From Bacteroidota bacterium (lineage in GTDB: Bacteria > Bacteroidota > Bacteroidia > Cytophagales > Cyclobacteriaceae): a DNA stretch of 64,000 bases. Within the stretch, counting starts at the first letter, position 1. Every line of letters starts with the position of its first letter. The notes beneath the pieces were generated by a model that was not told the origin of the DNA, did not search any database, and saw only the letters and a program-made list of their open reading frames with translations. The translations under genes and the position numbers were made by a program. The stretch spans positions 1 to 64,000 of the forward strand of contig JAFEAL010000004.1 in the NCBI GenBank assembly GCA_018266435.1, written 5' to 3'. This document shows positions 35,170-44,479 of this stretch, piece after piece.

Positions 35170-35994
35170 TCAGGGAAATTTTGGAAACTTTGAGAAGTCA
35201 GGTTCACGTTTTTCCATAAATGCATTTTTGCCTTCTTTTGCTTCATCACTCAGGTAATAGAGTAGCGTGGCGTTACCCGCCAATTCCTGAATGCCGGCTT
35301 GTCCGTCAAGTTCGGCATTGAACGCGCACTTGAGCATACGTATAGCCAGCGGGCTTTTCTTTAAAATTTTATTTGCCCAGGCTACATAAGTTTCTTCCAG
35401 TTGTTCAAGCGGAACTACCTTGTTTATCAAGCCCATTTCCAATGCTTCCTTTGCATCGTATTGATCGCAGAGATACCAGATTTCGCGAGCCTTTTTTTGG
35501 CCTATAATCCTGGCGAGGTAAGAAGCTCCAAACCCCCCATCAAAACTTCCTACTTTTGGGCCGGTCTGACCGAAGCGTGCATTTTCTGCAGCAATAGTCA
35601 AATCGCAAACTACGTGCAGCACATGGCCGCCACCAATAGCCCAACCGGCTACGGCAGCAATTACCGGTTTGGGAATTGAGCGGATCATCTTTTGAAGATC
35701 CAATACATTTAATCGGGGTACGGCATCAGTACCTACATATCCGCCATGGCCCCTCACACTTTGGTCGCCACCGCTGCAAAATGCTTTTCCACCTTCACCT
35801 GTTAAAATGATAACACCTATCGAGGCATCTTCGCGACAGATGTTCATGGCATCGATCATCTCGTTTACTGTAAGCGGTGTAAATGCATTGTGCATACGCG
35901 GACGGTTGATGCTGATTCGAGCAATGCCGTTGTACTTGTGAAATAATATTTCACTGTATTTTTTTATTTCTTTCCAGTCGTAGTTAAGTGTCAT
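35170..35994 (-). CDS. menB: 1,4-Dihydroxy-2-naphthoyl-CoA synthase
   Basis: 274 aa crotonase-fold enzyme closing the naphthoquinone ring. MenB features include [49 protein letters not shown] and [19 protein letters not shown], with the C-terminal [14 protein letters not shown]. The start overlaps menD by 11 bp. Confidence 0.96.
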   Translation of the reverse strand: MTLNYDWKEIKKYSEILFHKYNGIARISINRPRMHNAFTPLTVNEMIDAMNICREDASIGVIILTGEGGKAFCSGGDQSVRGHGGYVGTDAVPRLNVLDLQKMIRSIPKPVIAAVAGWAIGGGHVLHVVCDLTIAAENARFGQTGPKVGSFDGGFGASYLARIIGQKKAREIWYLCDQYDAKEALEMGLINKVVPLEQLEETYVAWANKILKKSPLAIRMLKCAFNAELDGQAGIQELAGNATLLYYLSDEAKEGKNAFMEKREPDFSKFPKFP

Positions 35995-37711
35995 AACCTT
36001 TTTTTATTGCCTGTTTAAATTTTAAAAATGTTTCCTTGTTTATTTTTTGTGAACTTTCAAGTTCAAGGACTTTCGTTTTTCCGTTGAACAGGAAAAAATC
36101 TTTTAATCCATTTTTTATTTTTTTGGCTGAGTCAATGTGCAAGTAGTCAAAACCAAACTCAGTACATAAATGCCCGGCCGATAGCCTTTGCTGAGTAATG
36201 AATAACTCATCCAGTTCAGCTACATTTCCTGGGCCATCAATGATATTAAAGATAATGCCACCGTGATTGTTCAACACCAACACGTGTAAGTTGGGTAATG
36301 GGTAGTTATGCCAAAATGAATTGCGATCGTAAAAAAACGCCAGGTCTCCCGTGATTAAAAAATTTGGAGTTTCATGGCTTAACGCATGCCCCACGGCAGT
36401 GCTGGTGCAGCCGTCAATACCGCTCGTTCCGCGATTGGAATATACACGAACGCCCTTTTTTGCTGCTTCGAGACCAATCATATTGGCATACCGAACTGAC
36501 ATACTGTTAGCTAAATGAAGGTTGCATCGGGGGGGGAGCTGAGAGATAAATTCCTGAACAAAATTCAACTCTGAAAATCCGTGTTCATTAAAAAAGTGTT
36601 TGGCCGTCAGTTGTGTGCGGTGCTCTTCGGCTTCCCATACGCGCTTAAAATTTTCTTTTTTCTGTAGTGTGAATTTTGCTTCACCGTTGATGCTGTTCAG
36701 TTCTTTAAAAAATATAACTGGTTCAACCCCAATAACTTTGGTTAGCGATTGAAAGGTGTCAGGCGGCAATCCGTGAGGTTGAATGTGCCAGTGTTCTGCC
36801 GGCTGAAATCTTCGTAATAATAATTTTACGTTTTTGGAGATAATTGATTTGCCAAATGTCAGGAGCAATTCAGGTTGTAACGATTTTTTTACGTCATCAC
36901 TGCAGGACCCTAAAAAGAGATCAGCCTTGCGGATTACATTTTGCCGGGAATGAAGATTAGAAAGAACATCGCCTACCACGGGTACCTGGTGTGTTTGAGA
37001 AAATCGTTCAATTTCTTTCGACAGTTCTTCGTTAAAATCATTTTGCCCGGCAACGATCAATATCTTGGTGAAGGCATTTAACCGTTTAGTTAATGGCTCA
37101 ATTGTATTTTTATCCAGTGCATACCGGGATGGGGCAGACTGAATGATTTTAAGCTCTTTAGAGAATGAAATTTTCTCTCCTTCAGCCGGATATAAGGGTT
37201 CACGAAATGGGGCATTGATATGTACCGGTCCTTTTGGAAATTCTTGTGATAGGTTGATGGCTTCGTTTACAACCCGGTGTATGTACCAAACGGCATCGGG
37301 GTGGTTGTAATCTTCGGGCAGGGTAAAGGATTTTTTTACATGTGAACCAAAGACATTTTCCTGGTGAATGGTTTGTCCATCGTATTGATCTATCCATTCC
37401 TTCGGCCGGTCGGCAGTAAACACAATCAATGGAATTTCCTGAAAAAAGGCTTCGGCAACAGCCGGAGCAAAATTGTAGGCAGCCGATCCTGAGGTGCATA
37501 CTAAGATGACCGGTGATTGCATTTCGTGTGCGATGCCGGTGGCAATAAAGGCTGCACTTCGTTCATCGCTAAAAGTTTTAATGTTGATATCATCGTGCCG
37601 GGCAAAGGCAAGAGTGAGTGGGGCACATCGGCTGCCCGGGCAGAGTACTGCTTGTGTTACACCTTTTTGTGCACACAGTTCGGCTATGTCGTAAATGGGT
37701 TGGTAGCGCAA
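35984..37711 (-). CDS. menD: SEPHCHC synthase (menaquinone, thiamine-diphosphate enzyme)
   Basis: 575 aa. Thiamine-diphosphate enzyme adding the succinyl-semialdehyde unit to isochorismate. N-terminal [32 protein letters not shown], and the cofactor region [17 protein letters not shown] and [17 protein letters not shown] are MenD-typical. It begins one base after the menF stop. Confidence 0.96.
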   Translation of the reverse strand: MRYQPIYDIAELCAQKGVTQAVLCPGSRCAPLTLAFARHDDINIKTFSDERSAAFIATGIAHEMQSPVILVCTSGSAAYNFAPAVAEAFFQEIPLIVFTADRPKEWIDQYDGQTIHQENVFGSHVKKSFTLPEDYNHPDAVWYIHRVVNEAINLSQEFPKGPVHINAPFREPLYPAEGEKISFSKELKIIQSAPSRYALDKNTIEPLTKRLNAFTKILIVAGQNDFNEELSKEIERFSQTHQVPVVGDVLSNLHSRQNVIRKADLFLGSCSDDVKKSLQPELLLTFGKSIISKNVKLLLRRFQPAEHWHIQPHGLPPDTFQSLTKVIGVEPVIFFKELNSINGEAKFTLQKKENFKRVWEAEEHRTQLTAKHFFNEHGFSELNFVQEFISQLPPRCNLHLANSMSVRYANMIGLEAAKKGVRVYSNRGTSGIDGCTSTAVGHALSHETPNFLITGDLAFFYDRNSFWHNYPLPNLHVLVLNNHGGIIFNIIDGPGNVAELDELFITQQRLSAGHLCTEFGFDYLHIDSAKKIKNGLKDFFLFNGKTKVLELESSQKINKETFLKFKQAIKKGYDT

Positions 37712-37712
37712 G

Positions 37713-38891
37713 TTATGATTGGATCAGTTGAGAGAGTGTTTTGATTTTCATTTCTACTTCGTCCACTTCTTTTTCGGCAATTGAATCGGCAGTTACACCG
37801 GCACCGGCATAAATGCGAACTTTATTTTCCAGAAGTTGCAGGCAGCGCAGGTTTACAAATAATTTGCTTTCTCCGTTAAAATTTACCGGCCCAAGGTAAC
37901 CGCTGTAAAATTCACGATCATAGCCCTCATTTTTTTGTAGAAAATCAAAAGCAGGTTCAAACGGCATTCCACATACGGCTGAAGTAGGATGGAGTAACTT
38001 TAACATGACTGAGCCCAACTCCGGAAAGTTTATTTCCTTCATGTCAATTTCATAATCTGTTCTGAGATGCAATAAACTGCCGGCAGTTACAGTGTAGGGG
38101 CCATGCTCAGCATATTCACGCACACGTATTTTTTTAAAACAATTGATAATGTAGCGGCTTACCAGTGCCTGTTCTTCAATTTCTTTCTGTGTCCACGCTA
38201 CGGATTTAGGATCAATGTCGGGATTCAGCTTTTGCGTGCCTGCTAAGGCAATAGTTCTGAATTTATTAGTTGAGTCAACGCTTACCAGTAACTCGGGCGT
38301 GGCACCAACCCAGGTGCCCGTTTCGGGTGAAGTTACCAGGGATACAAATGCCTGTGGATGTTTATCACACAAAAGGCTGAAAAGCTTTACGGCATCAAAT
38401 TTTCCGGACAATTCTATTTCTCTGAATGTGGTGGGAACAATTTTTTCTACACTTTGTGTTCTTGTTTTTTCAATGCAAGATTTTACAATATCTAAAAAGG
38501 ATGGTTGAGTTACTTTTTTTTCCTTTTCAGAAGTATAGAATGATGACTCTTTACTGCCGGCCCCATCCGTGATTTGTTTTTTTGATACAGTTGTGTTAGG
38601 TAAGTCGGGACCATCTATTAGTTGATCGCCTTTAAAACGAAACACTAAGTCGGCCCGAAAGAAGTATTTACTTTGACTTGGATTGAACGGAGCCAAGACA
38701 AACCCCGGGGTAGTTTCTTGCAATGAAATTTCGTCTCTTACCGAGGCTCCGCTATTGCATACCAGTAATATTTTTTCGTCACTGCCGGGCATTCGCCAGA
38801 ACATCAATGACCCGCCTAACTGCAATAGTGTGTGAACCAGGTGTTGTACGTCTGTTTTTTTGTAGTGGTCAGTGGCTTTGATGTTGCTCAT
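37713..38891 (-). CDS. menF: Isochorismate synthase
   Basis: 392 aa chorismate-binding enzyme that supplies isochorismate to MenD. Landmarks are GATPELLVSV, TIALAGTQKL, LLHPTSAVCGMPFEPA and RIYAGAGVTADSIAEKE. The N-terminal third is divergent, as usual. It overlaps the hotdog thioesterase gene by 4 bp. Confidence 0.94.
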   Translation of the reverse strand: MSNIKATDHYKKTDVQHLVHTLLQLGGSLMFWRMPGSDEKILLVCNSGASVRDEISLQETTPGFVLAPFNPSQSKYFFRADLVFRFKGDQLIDGPDLPNTTVSKKQITDGAGSKESSFYTSEKEKKVTQPSFLDIVKSCIEKTRTQSVEKIVPTTFREIELSGKFDAVKLFSLLCDKHPQAFVSLVTSPETGTWVGATPELLVSVDSTNKFRTIALAGTQKLNPDIDPKSVAWTQKEIEEQALVSRYIINCFKKIRVREYAEHGPYTVTAGSLLHLRTDYEIDMKEINFPELGSVMLKLLHPTSAVCGMPFEPAFDFLQKNEGYDREFYSGYLGPVNFNGESKLFVNLRCLQLLENKVRIYAGAGVTADSIAEKEVDEVEMKIKTLSQLIQS

Positions 38892-39316
38892 TTTTTTTTA
38901 TCGATCACGGCTACGGTTAGACGGCTGATGCAAACCAAGTCGCCATTCTCAGTTTTGATTTTTATTTCCCACACATGCGTTCTTTGTCCAATATGAATGG
39001 GTTCTGCCCGGCCGATAACTGATCCCTGGTTTACACTTTTAACGTGATTGGCGTTGATCTCAAGCCCGAAACATAATTGCACCGAGGTATCGATGCAACA
39101 ACTAGAGGCTACACTGCCCAATGTTTCAGCTAACGCCACAGAGGCACCTCCATGCAGAAATCGGTAAGGCTGACAGGTGCGATGATCCACCGGCATTATG
39201 GCTTCAATGAAATTATCACCGATCTCGGTAAACACAATACCCAAATTGGCTCCGAGTGTATTTTCGTTCCATTGGTTGAGTTGGTTGAGTGAAGGAGCTG
39301 TTTTAAAAATACCCAT
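38888..39316 (-). CDS. menI: Hotdog-fold thioesterase, probable DHNA-CoA thioesterase
   Basis: 142 aa PaaI-type hotdog protein with FLHGGASVALAETLGSVAS, the catalytic Glu/Asp loop of this family. As first gene of the menF-D-B-E operon it most likely hydrolyses 1,4-dihydroxy-2-naphthoyl-CoA, the step after MenB. This function rests on family and context. Confidence 0.88.
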   Translation of the reverse strand: MGIFKTAPSLNQLNQWNENTLGANLGIVFTEIGDNFIEAIMPVDHRTCQPYRFLHGGASVALAETLGSVASSCCIDTSVQLCFGLEINANHVKSVNQGSVIGRAEPIHIGQRTHVWEIKIKTENGDLVCISRLTVAVIDKKK

Positions 39317-39326
39317 AAAGACAGTA

Positions 39327-40004
39327 ATGAAACTATTTTATACTTTTGCGCCCAAATTACAGAAATTGAACATAAAAAGAATATATATTGTTCGGCACGG
39401 CCAAACTGATTTTAATCTTCAGGGGATAGTGCAGGGAAGCGGTGTCGATTCATCGCTTAACGAAACCGGCCTGGCCCAGGCCAAAGCATTTTTTGATGCG
39501 TATTCTCACGTTCAGTTTGATAAAATATACACTTCCAAACTAAAGCGCACTGTTGAATCAGTGGCCAGATTTATTGAACTCGGTATCTCTCACGAAGCAC
39601 ATGCCGGACTGAATGAAATTAGTTGGGGCTCAAACGAAGGGCAAAGGATTACGCCAGAAGAAGATGCCTACTACCACGATATGCTGAAGGAGTGGCAAAA
39701 CGGAAATACTTCTCTTAAAATAAAAGGCGGAGAAAGCCCGGAAGAAGTGGCGCTGAGGCAGCGGCCCGTGATAAAGCAAATTCTTCATGAACCCGGTGAA
39801 AATATTCTGGTATGTATGCACGGTCGGGCCATACGCATTTTACTGTGTCAACTGCTTCGGTACCCATTGAAAAGTATGGATTTATTTGAGCATGGAAATC
39901 TTTGCCTGTACCTGGTAGAATGTACACACACGATGAGTACGATTGCAAAATATAATGATGTTAGCCATTTGGTTAATGTGGCGCAACCTCAGGTACAGGT
40001 ATAG
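39327..40004 (+). CDS. Histidine phosphatase family protein
   Basis: Phosphoglycerate-mutase-like fold: the catalytic RHG motif in IYIVRHGQTDFN, SKLKRTVESVARF, the acid region NEISWGSNEGQ and the second His in LVCMHGRAIRIL. The substrate is unknown. The first ATG (39327) gives about 13 extra residues; a TTG at 39366 gives the more usual start (xNIKRIYIVRHG), and a TACTTTTG -7 box at 39341-39348 lies between them, favouring the TTG start. It is divergent from the men operon. Confidence 0.9.
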   Translation: MKLFYTFAPKLQKLNIKRIYIVRHGQTDFNLQGIVQGSGVDSSLNETGLAQAKAFFDAYSHVQFDKIYTSKLKRTVESVARFIELGISHEAHAGLNEISWGSNEGQRITPEEDAYYHDMLKEWQNGNTSLKIKGGESPEEVALRQRPVIKQILHEPGENILVCMHGRAIRILLCQLLRYPLKSMDLFEHGNLCLYLVECTHTMSTIAKYNDVSHLVNVAQPQVQV

Positions 40005-40005
40005 T

Positions 40006-41511
40006 TTACGTTTTTGTGGTCTTAAGCTGGTCTAAAGCCGAGCGTGCTTTGCTGTCGATTGAACTTTTGTATTCGTGCTGCTTGTAGCTGAGTGCTAATT
40101 CAAAATATTTTTTAGCACTGATCAAATCATTTTCTTCGCGATAAATGTAGCCAAGCTGAAGTGCAGCATTGGGTGCGAAATACCATGGATTATCTTTGCT
40201 TAGTTTGATGGCTTCCAGGTATTCTGTCTTGGCCATTGGCAGATTATTAATTTTATGTGCGAGCCTTGCCTTGCGATAAAAATATTCAATCTGTTCTTTC
40301 AGTGTTTTCAGTTCAGTGTATTGTATTGATTGAATGGCGGCTTGTGCTTCTTTGTAATACCCACCATCAGTATAAAAGCGAACCTTTAATAAAGTGGTAT
40401 TAGGAAATTTATTTTCGGCCAGTTGAATGGCAGCATACTTATCCGGATCAGACTGCTCGCGTCCGGAAGTTTTAGCTTTTTCAAAATACAGCCTGGCCTG
40501 ATTTTCATTATTTAATAGCCAGTAGCAAAGAGCAATTTTGTAGTGGGCGTCTTTTTTAAAACTTTGGCTGCGATAGCCCGAAATAAATTTTTGATAGGCA
40601 CTTATCGCCTTAAGGTATTCACCTTTGTCAATCAAGGCTTCTCCCCGCAAGTATTCAATATAGAGCATTTGCAAACCTTGGTTATTTTGATCAAGTGAAG
40701 AGATCAACTCAAGCGATTTTTCGCATTGAGCATCTTTGGTTAACATATTAATGGCCAAAAAAAGAACAAGCCTGCTGTTGGGTTGGTCATGCAAACAATC
40801 CAATAATCCTTTTGCTGCTTCTGAAAATTGTTGGTTAATAAAACCCTTCACTGTAAAATATAAAATGGTGGCTTCTACCCGCAGCGAAGAATTAGACAGA
40901 CGTAGTTCTTGCAATTGTTTCTGACCGGTTACTACTGAGCCACGCATACCCAACAGGCTTATAAACCAATGGTATTTGTCGGGTACGGAGCCGATCATGA
41001 CCTGAATAACTCCACTGGTTTTTTTGATGGGGATGAAATCAGGATATTTTTTTAGACAGTTTTGGGTTTCGTTATAGGCTCTGCGAATAGCTAAGACGGC
41101 ATTCAGGTTTTGATTTAGATTTAACAAGTTGAAGCCACGTTGCAAATTTAATTCAGCTTTAAGAAATGATTTTTCGGGGCCATCGGGCAATGATTCTACG
41201 GTCTGAAGCCTCTTGCGAAAGTTCAACTCCATTTGCTCAAACTTTTTACCATCTTCAGTAATGAGTACATCGACTGTTTCGCTCAGGCTTTGAACGTACA
41301 TTTTGTGAAGGCTTTCGTCCGGGTTTGATATTTTGCTGAGAATTTCGAGGGCTTTATCGGGCTGAAGGTTAAGCATCAGCATATAAGCACGGTTCATCTC
41401 TTCGCTGAACTGCCACGTATTATCGGTGGCGCTGGCTTGAAATGTCCACAGTAAAAAAAAGCAGGCGATGTGGCCTGCTTTTTTTGAGAATATCGGAAGT
41501 AGATTAGCCAA
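40006..41511 (-). CDS. Exported tetratricopeptide-repeat protein
   Basis: 501 aa. An N-terminal hydrophobic segment (GHIACFFLLWTFQASA) reads as a signal peptide ending near residue 28. The rest is helical with TPR-like repeats, clearest at YLKAISAYQKFISGY, DAHYKIALCYWLLNNENQARLYFEKA and AALQLGYIYREENDLISAKKYFELAL. It is likely a periplasmic scaffold; the function is unknown. A terminator-like hairpin overlaps codons 9-20, and its start overlaps the coiled-coil gene by 8 bp. Confidence 0.85.
   Translation of the reverse strand: MANLLPIFSKKAGHIACFFLLWTFQASATDNTWQFSEEMNRAYMLMLNLQPDKALEILSKISNPDESLHKMYVQSLSETVDVLITEDGKKFEQMELNFRKRLQTVESLPDGPEKSFLKAELNLQRGFNLLNLNQNLNAVLAIRRAYNETQNCLKKYPDFIPIKKTSGVIQVMIGSVPDKYHWFISLLGMRGSVVTGQKQLQELRLSNSSLRVEATILYFTVKGFINQQFSEAAKGLLDCLHDQPNSRLVLFLAINMLTKDAQCEKSLELISSLDQNNQGLQMLYIEYLRGEALIDKGEYLKAISAYQKFISGYRSQSFKKDAHYKIALCYWLLNNENQARLYFEKAKTSGREQSDPDKYAAIQLAENKFPNTTLLKVRFYTDGGYYKEAQAAIQSIQYTELKTLKEQIEYFYRKARLAHKINNLPMAKTEYLEAIKLSKDNPWYFAPNAALQLGYIYREENDLISAKKYFELALSYKQHEYKSSIDSKARSALDQLKTTKT
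41453..41485 (-). terminator. Strong terminator-like hairpin within the signal-peptide codons of the TPR gene
   Basis: AAAAAAAGCAGGC / GCCTGC-T7 forms a stem with A and T flanks. On the minus strand eight T follow the stem. It lies just inside the TPR coding start, after the coiled-coil gene, so it could limit read-through into the TPR gene. Confidence 0.7.
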
Positions 41512-42295
41512 CCTTTTTTGTCCTTTTAACGGGCGCGGCTTTTTTTGGTTTTACTTCTTCTTCCATTGAGCCCAAATCAACATCGGCTAATATCCTGCCG
41601 GAATGTTCATCGATAACGATTTTCTTTTTTTCGCGTATCTCGGCAATTTTTTGAGGAGGGATGATGATGTTGCATCCTTCGGCTGCACCGCGCACTACAC
41701 GCACTACCGCCAAACCATTAGTCAGACTGCCGCGCAGCCTGTTATAGTGCTTCAGAAGTTTATCTTCAATTTTTTTAGAGGCCTTTTCGCGTTCGCTGAG
41801 TAGTCGTTTTTCTTCTTCTTCGTTTTCTCCTAATATATCTGTTAACTCACCTTTTTTGGTGTCAAGGTCTTTCAATCTTTCGTTGATCTGGTTTTCGATA
41901 CCATCAATTTCTTTTTTCTTGGCTTCGATTTTTTCTTTTCCTTCTTTGATGCGTTTTTCGCAAATCTGTACTTCCAGTTCCTGCAACTCTACTTCTTTGG
42001 TAATGGCATCGTACTCGCGGTTATTCTTTACGTTTTTTTGCTGCTCGTTGTATTTTTTTACCAATTTCTCCGCTTCTTTGATGCCTTCTTTATTTTTTTT
42101 GATAATGTCTTCAAGGTCTTTCAATTCAGCTTCGTACTTGCCCTTACGTACTTTATAACCTTCCATTTCATCCTCCAGGTCTTGAACCTCATCCGGAAGG
42201 TCGCCCCTTAGTTTTTTTATTTCGTCAAGTTTTGAATCAATCGATTGGAGCTTTACTAATGCTTCGAGCTTCTGCGCAACTGTCTGATTTTCCAT
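41504..42295 (-). CDS. Long coiled-coil protein with degenerate C4 zinc-ribbon domain
   Basis: 263 aa. Residues 5-180 are a highly charged coiled coil (many Lys/Glu heptads). The C-terminal domain resembles the zf-RING_7 type (GCNIIIPPQKIAEIREKKKIVIDEHSGRIL), but of the four zinc Cys only one remains. A basic tail (KPKKAAPVKRTKKVG) follows. It lies 3 bp after the Nif3-family gene, a common pairing. Its function is unclear. Confidence 0.9.
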   Translation of the reverse strand: MENQTVAQKLEALVKLQSIDSKLDEIKKLRGDLPDEVQDLEDEMEGYKVRKGKYEAELKDLEDIIKKNKEGIKEAEKLVKKYNEQQKNVKNNREYDAITKEVELQELEVQICEKRIKEGKEKIEAKKKEIDGIENQINERLKDLDTKKGELTDILGENEEEEKRLLSEREKASKKIEDKLLKHYNRLRGSLTNGLAVVRVVRGAAEGCNIIIPPQKIAEIREKKKIVIDEHSGRILADVDLGSMEEEVKPKKAAPVKRTKKVG

Positions 42296-42298
42296 TGT

Positions 42299-43399
42299 TT
42301 ATAAGTAACTTATGGGATTGGTGACTGTTTTTGAAAAAATGATCGCAAAAGTAGTAAATTTTTCCTTTAATACGTCAACCAGCAGATCTTTTGTGAATTG
42401 CTCACTTTCATAGTGGCCAATGTCAGCTATCATCAGTTTTTGGTCGGTATCAAAAAATTCGTGGTATTTAAAATCAGCAGAAACCAGCACATCGGCTTGT
42501 TGAGCTATGGCAGCCGGTAATAGAAAGCTGCCAGCACCTCCACACACGGCAATTTTTTTTATAGTCGGTTTGATGGGCTTTGTGTGGCGGATGCACGAGG
42601 TATTCATCCGTTCTTTTAATTGGGTTAAAAATGTTATCGGTTTCATCTCCTTTTCAAGTTCACCGATTAAACCCGAACCCACCGCTTGATTTTCATTTTC
42701 TAAATCAGATAAGTAGTAAGCTACCTCTTCGTATGGATGGGTTTTTAATAAGGCGGCAATAACCTGGGGGCTCAGGTGCTTAGGGAAAATAACTTCGGCC
42801 CTGATTTCATTTACCTTTTCCAACTGATTGAGCTGCCCGATAAAGGGCGAGGCAGTGCCGGTGGGCATAAATACACCTTCTCCTTCTACCCGGAAGCTGC
42901 AATACTTGTAATTGCCGATGTGGCCCGCCCCCGCCTGATGAAGTGCATTCAGTACATCGCCTGCGTTTTCTTTCGGAATGAATGTAACCAATTTACTCAG
43001 TGTTTCTTTTTTAGGGGAGAGTATTTTACAGTTTTTGAGATTCAAGCGCTCGGCAATTTTATGGTTTACGCCCGTGGTTATATTATCCAGGTTGGTGTGA
43101 ATGGCATAAATGACAATATCGTTTTTGATAGCTTGGATAACCGTTCGCTCCACATAATTTTTTCCGGTCAGCTTTTTTAATCCACGAAAAACAATGGGGT
43201 GATGGGCCACAATCAGGTTACAATGGTTTTGAATGGCTTCATCAATGATTGGCTCGGTGCAATCCAGTGTAACCAGCACCCCTGTAACCATTTGGCTGGC
43301 ATCACCCACCAGCAGTCCGCTGTTATCATATTCTTCCTGATAGGTAAGAGGAGCTAAATTTTCCAGGTGACTGATCACCTCTTTTATCGTTGTTGCCAT
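42299..43399 (-). CDS. Nif3-like dinuclear metal centre protein
   Basis: 366 aa. NIF3 family (also called GTP cyclohydrolase I type 2 family) with metal-binding LIVAHHPIVFRG, IYAIHTNLD and the C-terminal SADFKYHEFFD and MIADIGHYESEQF. The central insert (about residues 130-240, including KTHPYEEVAYYL) is the PII-like domain found in long members. The function is unsettled. Co-transcribed with the coiled-coil gene downstream. Confidence 0.93.
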   Translation of the reverse strand: MATTIKEVISHLENLAPLTYQEEYDNSGLLVGDASQMVTGVLVTLDCTEPIIDEAIQNHCNLIVAHHPIVFRGLKKLTGKNYVERTVIQAIKNDIVIYAIHTNLDNITTGVNHKIAERLNLKNCKILSPKKETLSKLVTFIPKENAGDVLNALHQAGAGHIGNYKYCSFRVEGEGVFMPTGTASPFIGQLNQLEKVNEIRAEVIFPKHLSPQVIAALLKTHPYEEVAYYLSDLENENQAVGSGLIGELEKEMKPITFLTQLKERMNTSCIRHTKPIKPTIKKIAVCGGAGSFLLPAAIAQQADVLVSADFKYHEFFDTDQKLMIADIGHYESEQFTKDLLVDVLKEKFTTFAIIFSKTVTNPISYL

Positions 43400-43441
43400 T
43401 GATTGGTTATTTTTGACACCAAAATATAACGTACAAAGTTA

Positions 43442-44479
43442 GTGTTATCCATTTTACTAACGCCATTTTCAATTTTATATGGATTTGTTACCCAAATCCG
43501 GAACCTTTTTTATGACCGGGGTTGGATCAAATCATATTCATTTAACCAGTGTGCGGTAATAGGGGTGGGAAATTTAAGTTTGGGCGGAACTGGCAAGACT
43601 CCGGTCATTGAGTACTTGGTCAGACTATTATTACCTCGCCATTCCATTGCTGTGCTGAGTCGCGGGTACGGAAGGCGCACGCAGGGCTTCCGGTTAGGCA
43701 ATGATCAGGATGACGCAACTACTTTGGGTGATGAGCCTTTTCAGTTTTATAATAAATGGAAGGGAAAAATTAAAGTGGCCGTTTGCGAAGACCGGGTGGA
43801 AGGAGTGAACCGATTGCTAAAAATTGATCCCAAAATTGAGGTAGTGCTGCTGGATGACGTGTTTCAACACCGCAGGCTGAAACTTTTGTTCTCCATTTTG
43901 CTGACAGAATTTTCGAAACCTTTTTTTCGGGATTATCTTTTGCCGAAAGGCAGGCTGCGTGAATCGAGAAGAGGAAGTTCACGGACAGATGTGGTAGTGG
44001 TAACGAAATGTAATGAGTCAAGAGATGAAGAAAAATTCAAAAATGCTATTGGGTACTATGCCGGCAATAAACCGGTATTCTTTTCATTTATAAAATACCT
44101 GGGTACGGTTCCCTTTGGTAAAAATATTACCATAAATAAAAAAATTATTTTGGTAACGGGTATTGCTAACAGCAAGCCCATACTCAATTATGCCCGAGAG
44201 AATTTTTCTTTGATTCGTCATTTTAATTTTGCTGATCACCATTATTACTCAATAACAGACATCGAAAGCATACAATCGGAAGCCGGGCAGACCCAAGCCG
44301 CCATTCTTACCACCGAAAAAGATTGGGTTAAACTCATCGCACAGCCACTACAGGATGCAGTAAAAAAAGAATTATGGTTTTATTTATCCATCGAGCACTG
44401 TTTTTTTAATTCTGGTTCAGAATTTGATAAAATGATTATCAACAAAATAGAACATCACACTCGATCAAATTCAAACTAG
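43442..44479 (+). CDS. lpxK: Tetraacyldisaccharide 4'-kinase
   Basis: 345 aa inner-membrane kinase of lipid A synthesis. A short N-terminal hydrophobic helix is followed by the Walker A-type VGNLSLGGTGKTPVIEYL, VLLDDVFQHRRL and ITTEKDWVKL-like ILTTEKDWVKL. The start is GTG at 43442. Its TAG stop overlaps the GTG start of the porin gene by one base. Confidence 0.94.
   Translation: MLSILLTPFSILYGFVTQIRNLFYDRGWIKSYSFNQCAVIGVGNLSLGGTGKTPVIEYLVRLLLPRHSIAVLSRGYGRRTQGFRLGNDQDDATTLGDEPFQFYNKWKGKIKVAVCEDRVEGVNRLLKIDPKIEVVLLDDVFQHRRLKLLFSILLTEFSKPFFRDYLLPKGRLRESRRGSSRTDVVVVTKCNESRDEEKFKNAIGYYAGNKPVFFSFIKYLGTVPFGKNITINKKIILVTGIANSKPILNYARENFSLIRHFNFADHHYYSITDIESIQSEAGQTQAAILTTEKDWVKLIAQPLQDAVKKELWFYLSIEHCFFNSGSEFDKMIINKIEHHTRSNSN

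Noticed and set aside
42776-43180. 134-residue plus-strand frame inside the Nif3-family gene
   Set aside because: Antisense shadow of a conserved gene with no signal, motif or independent start.
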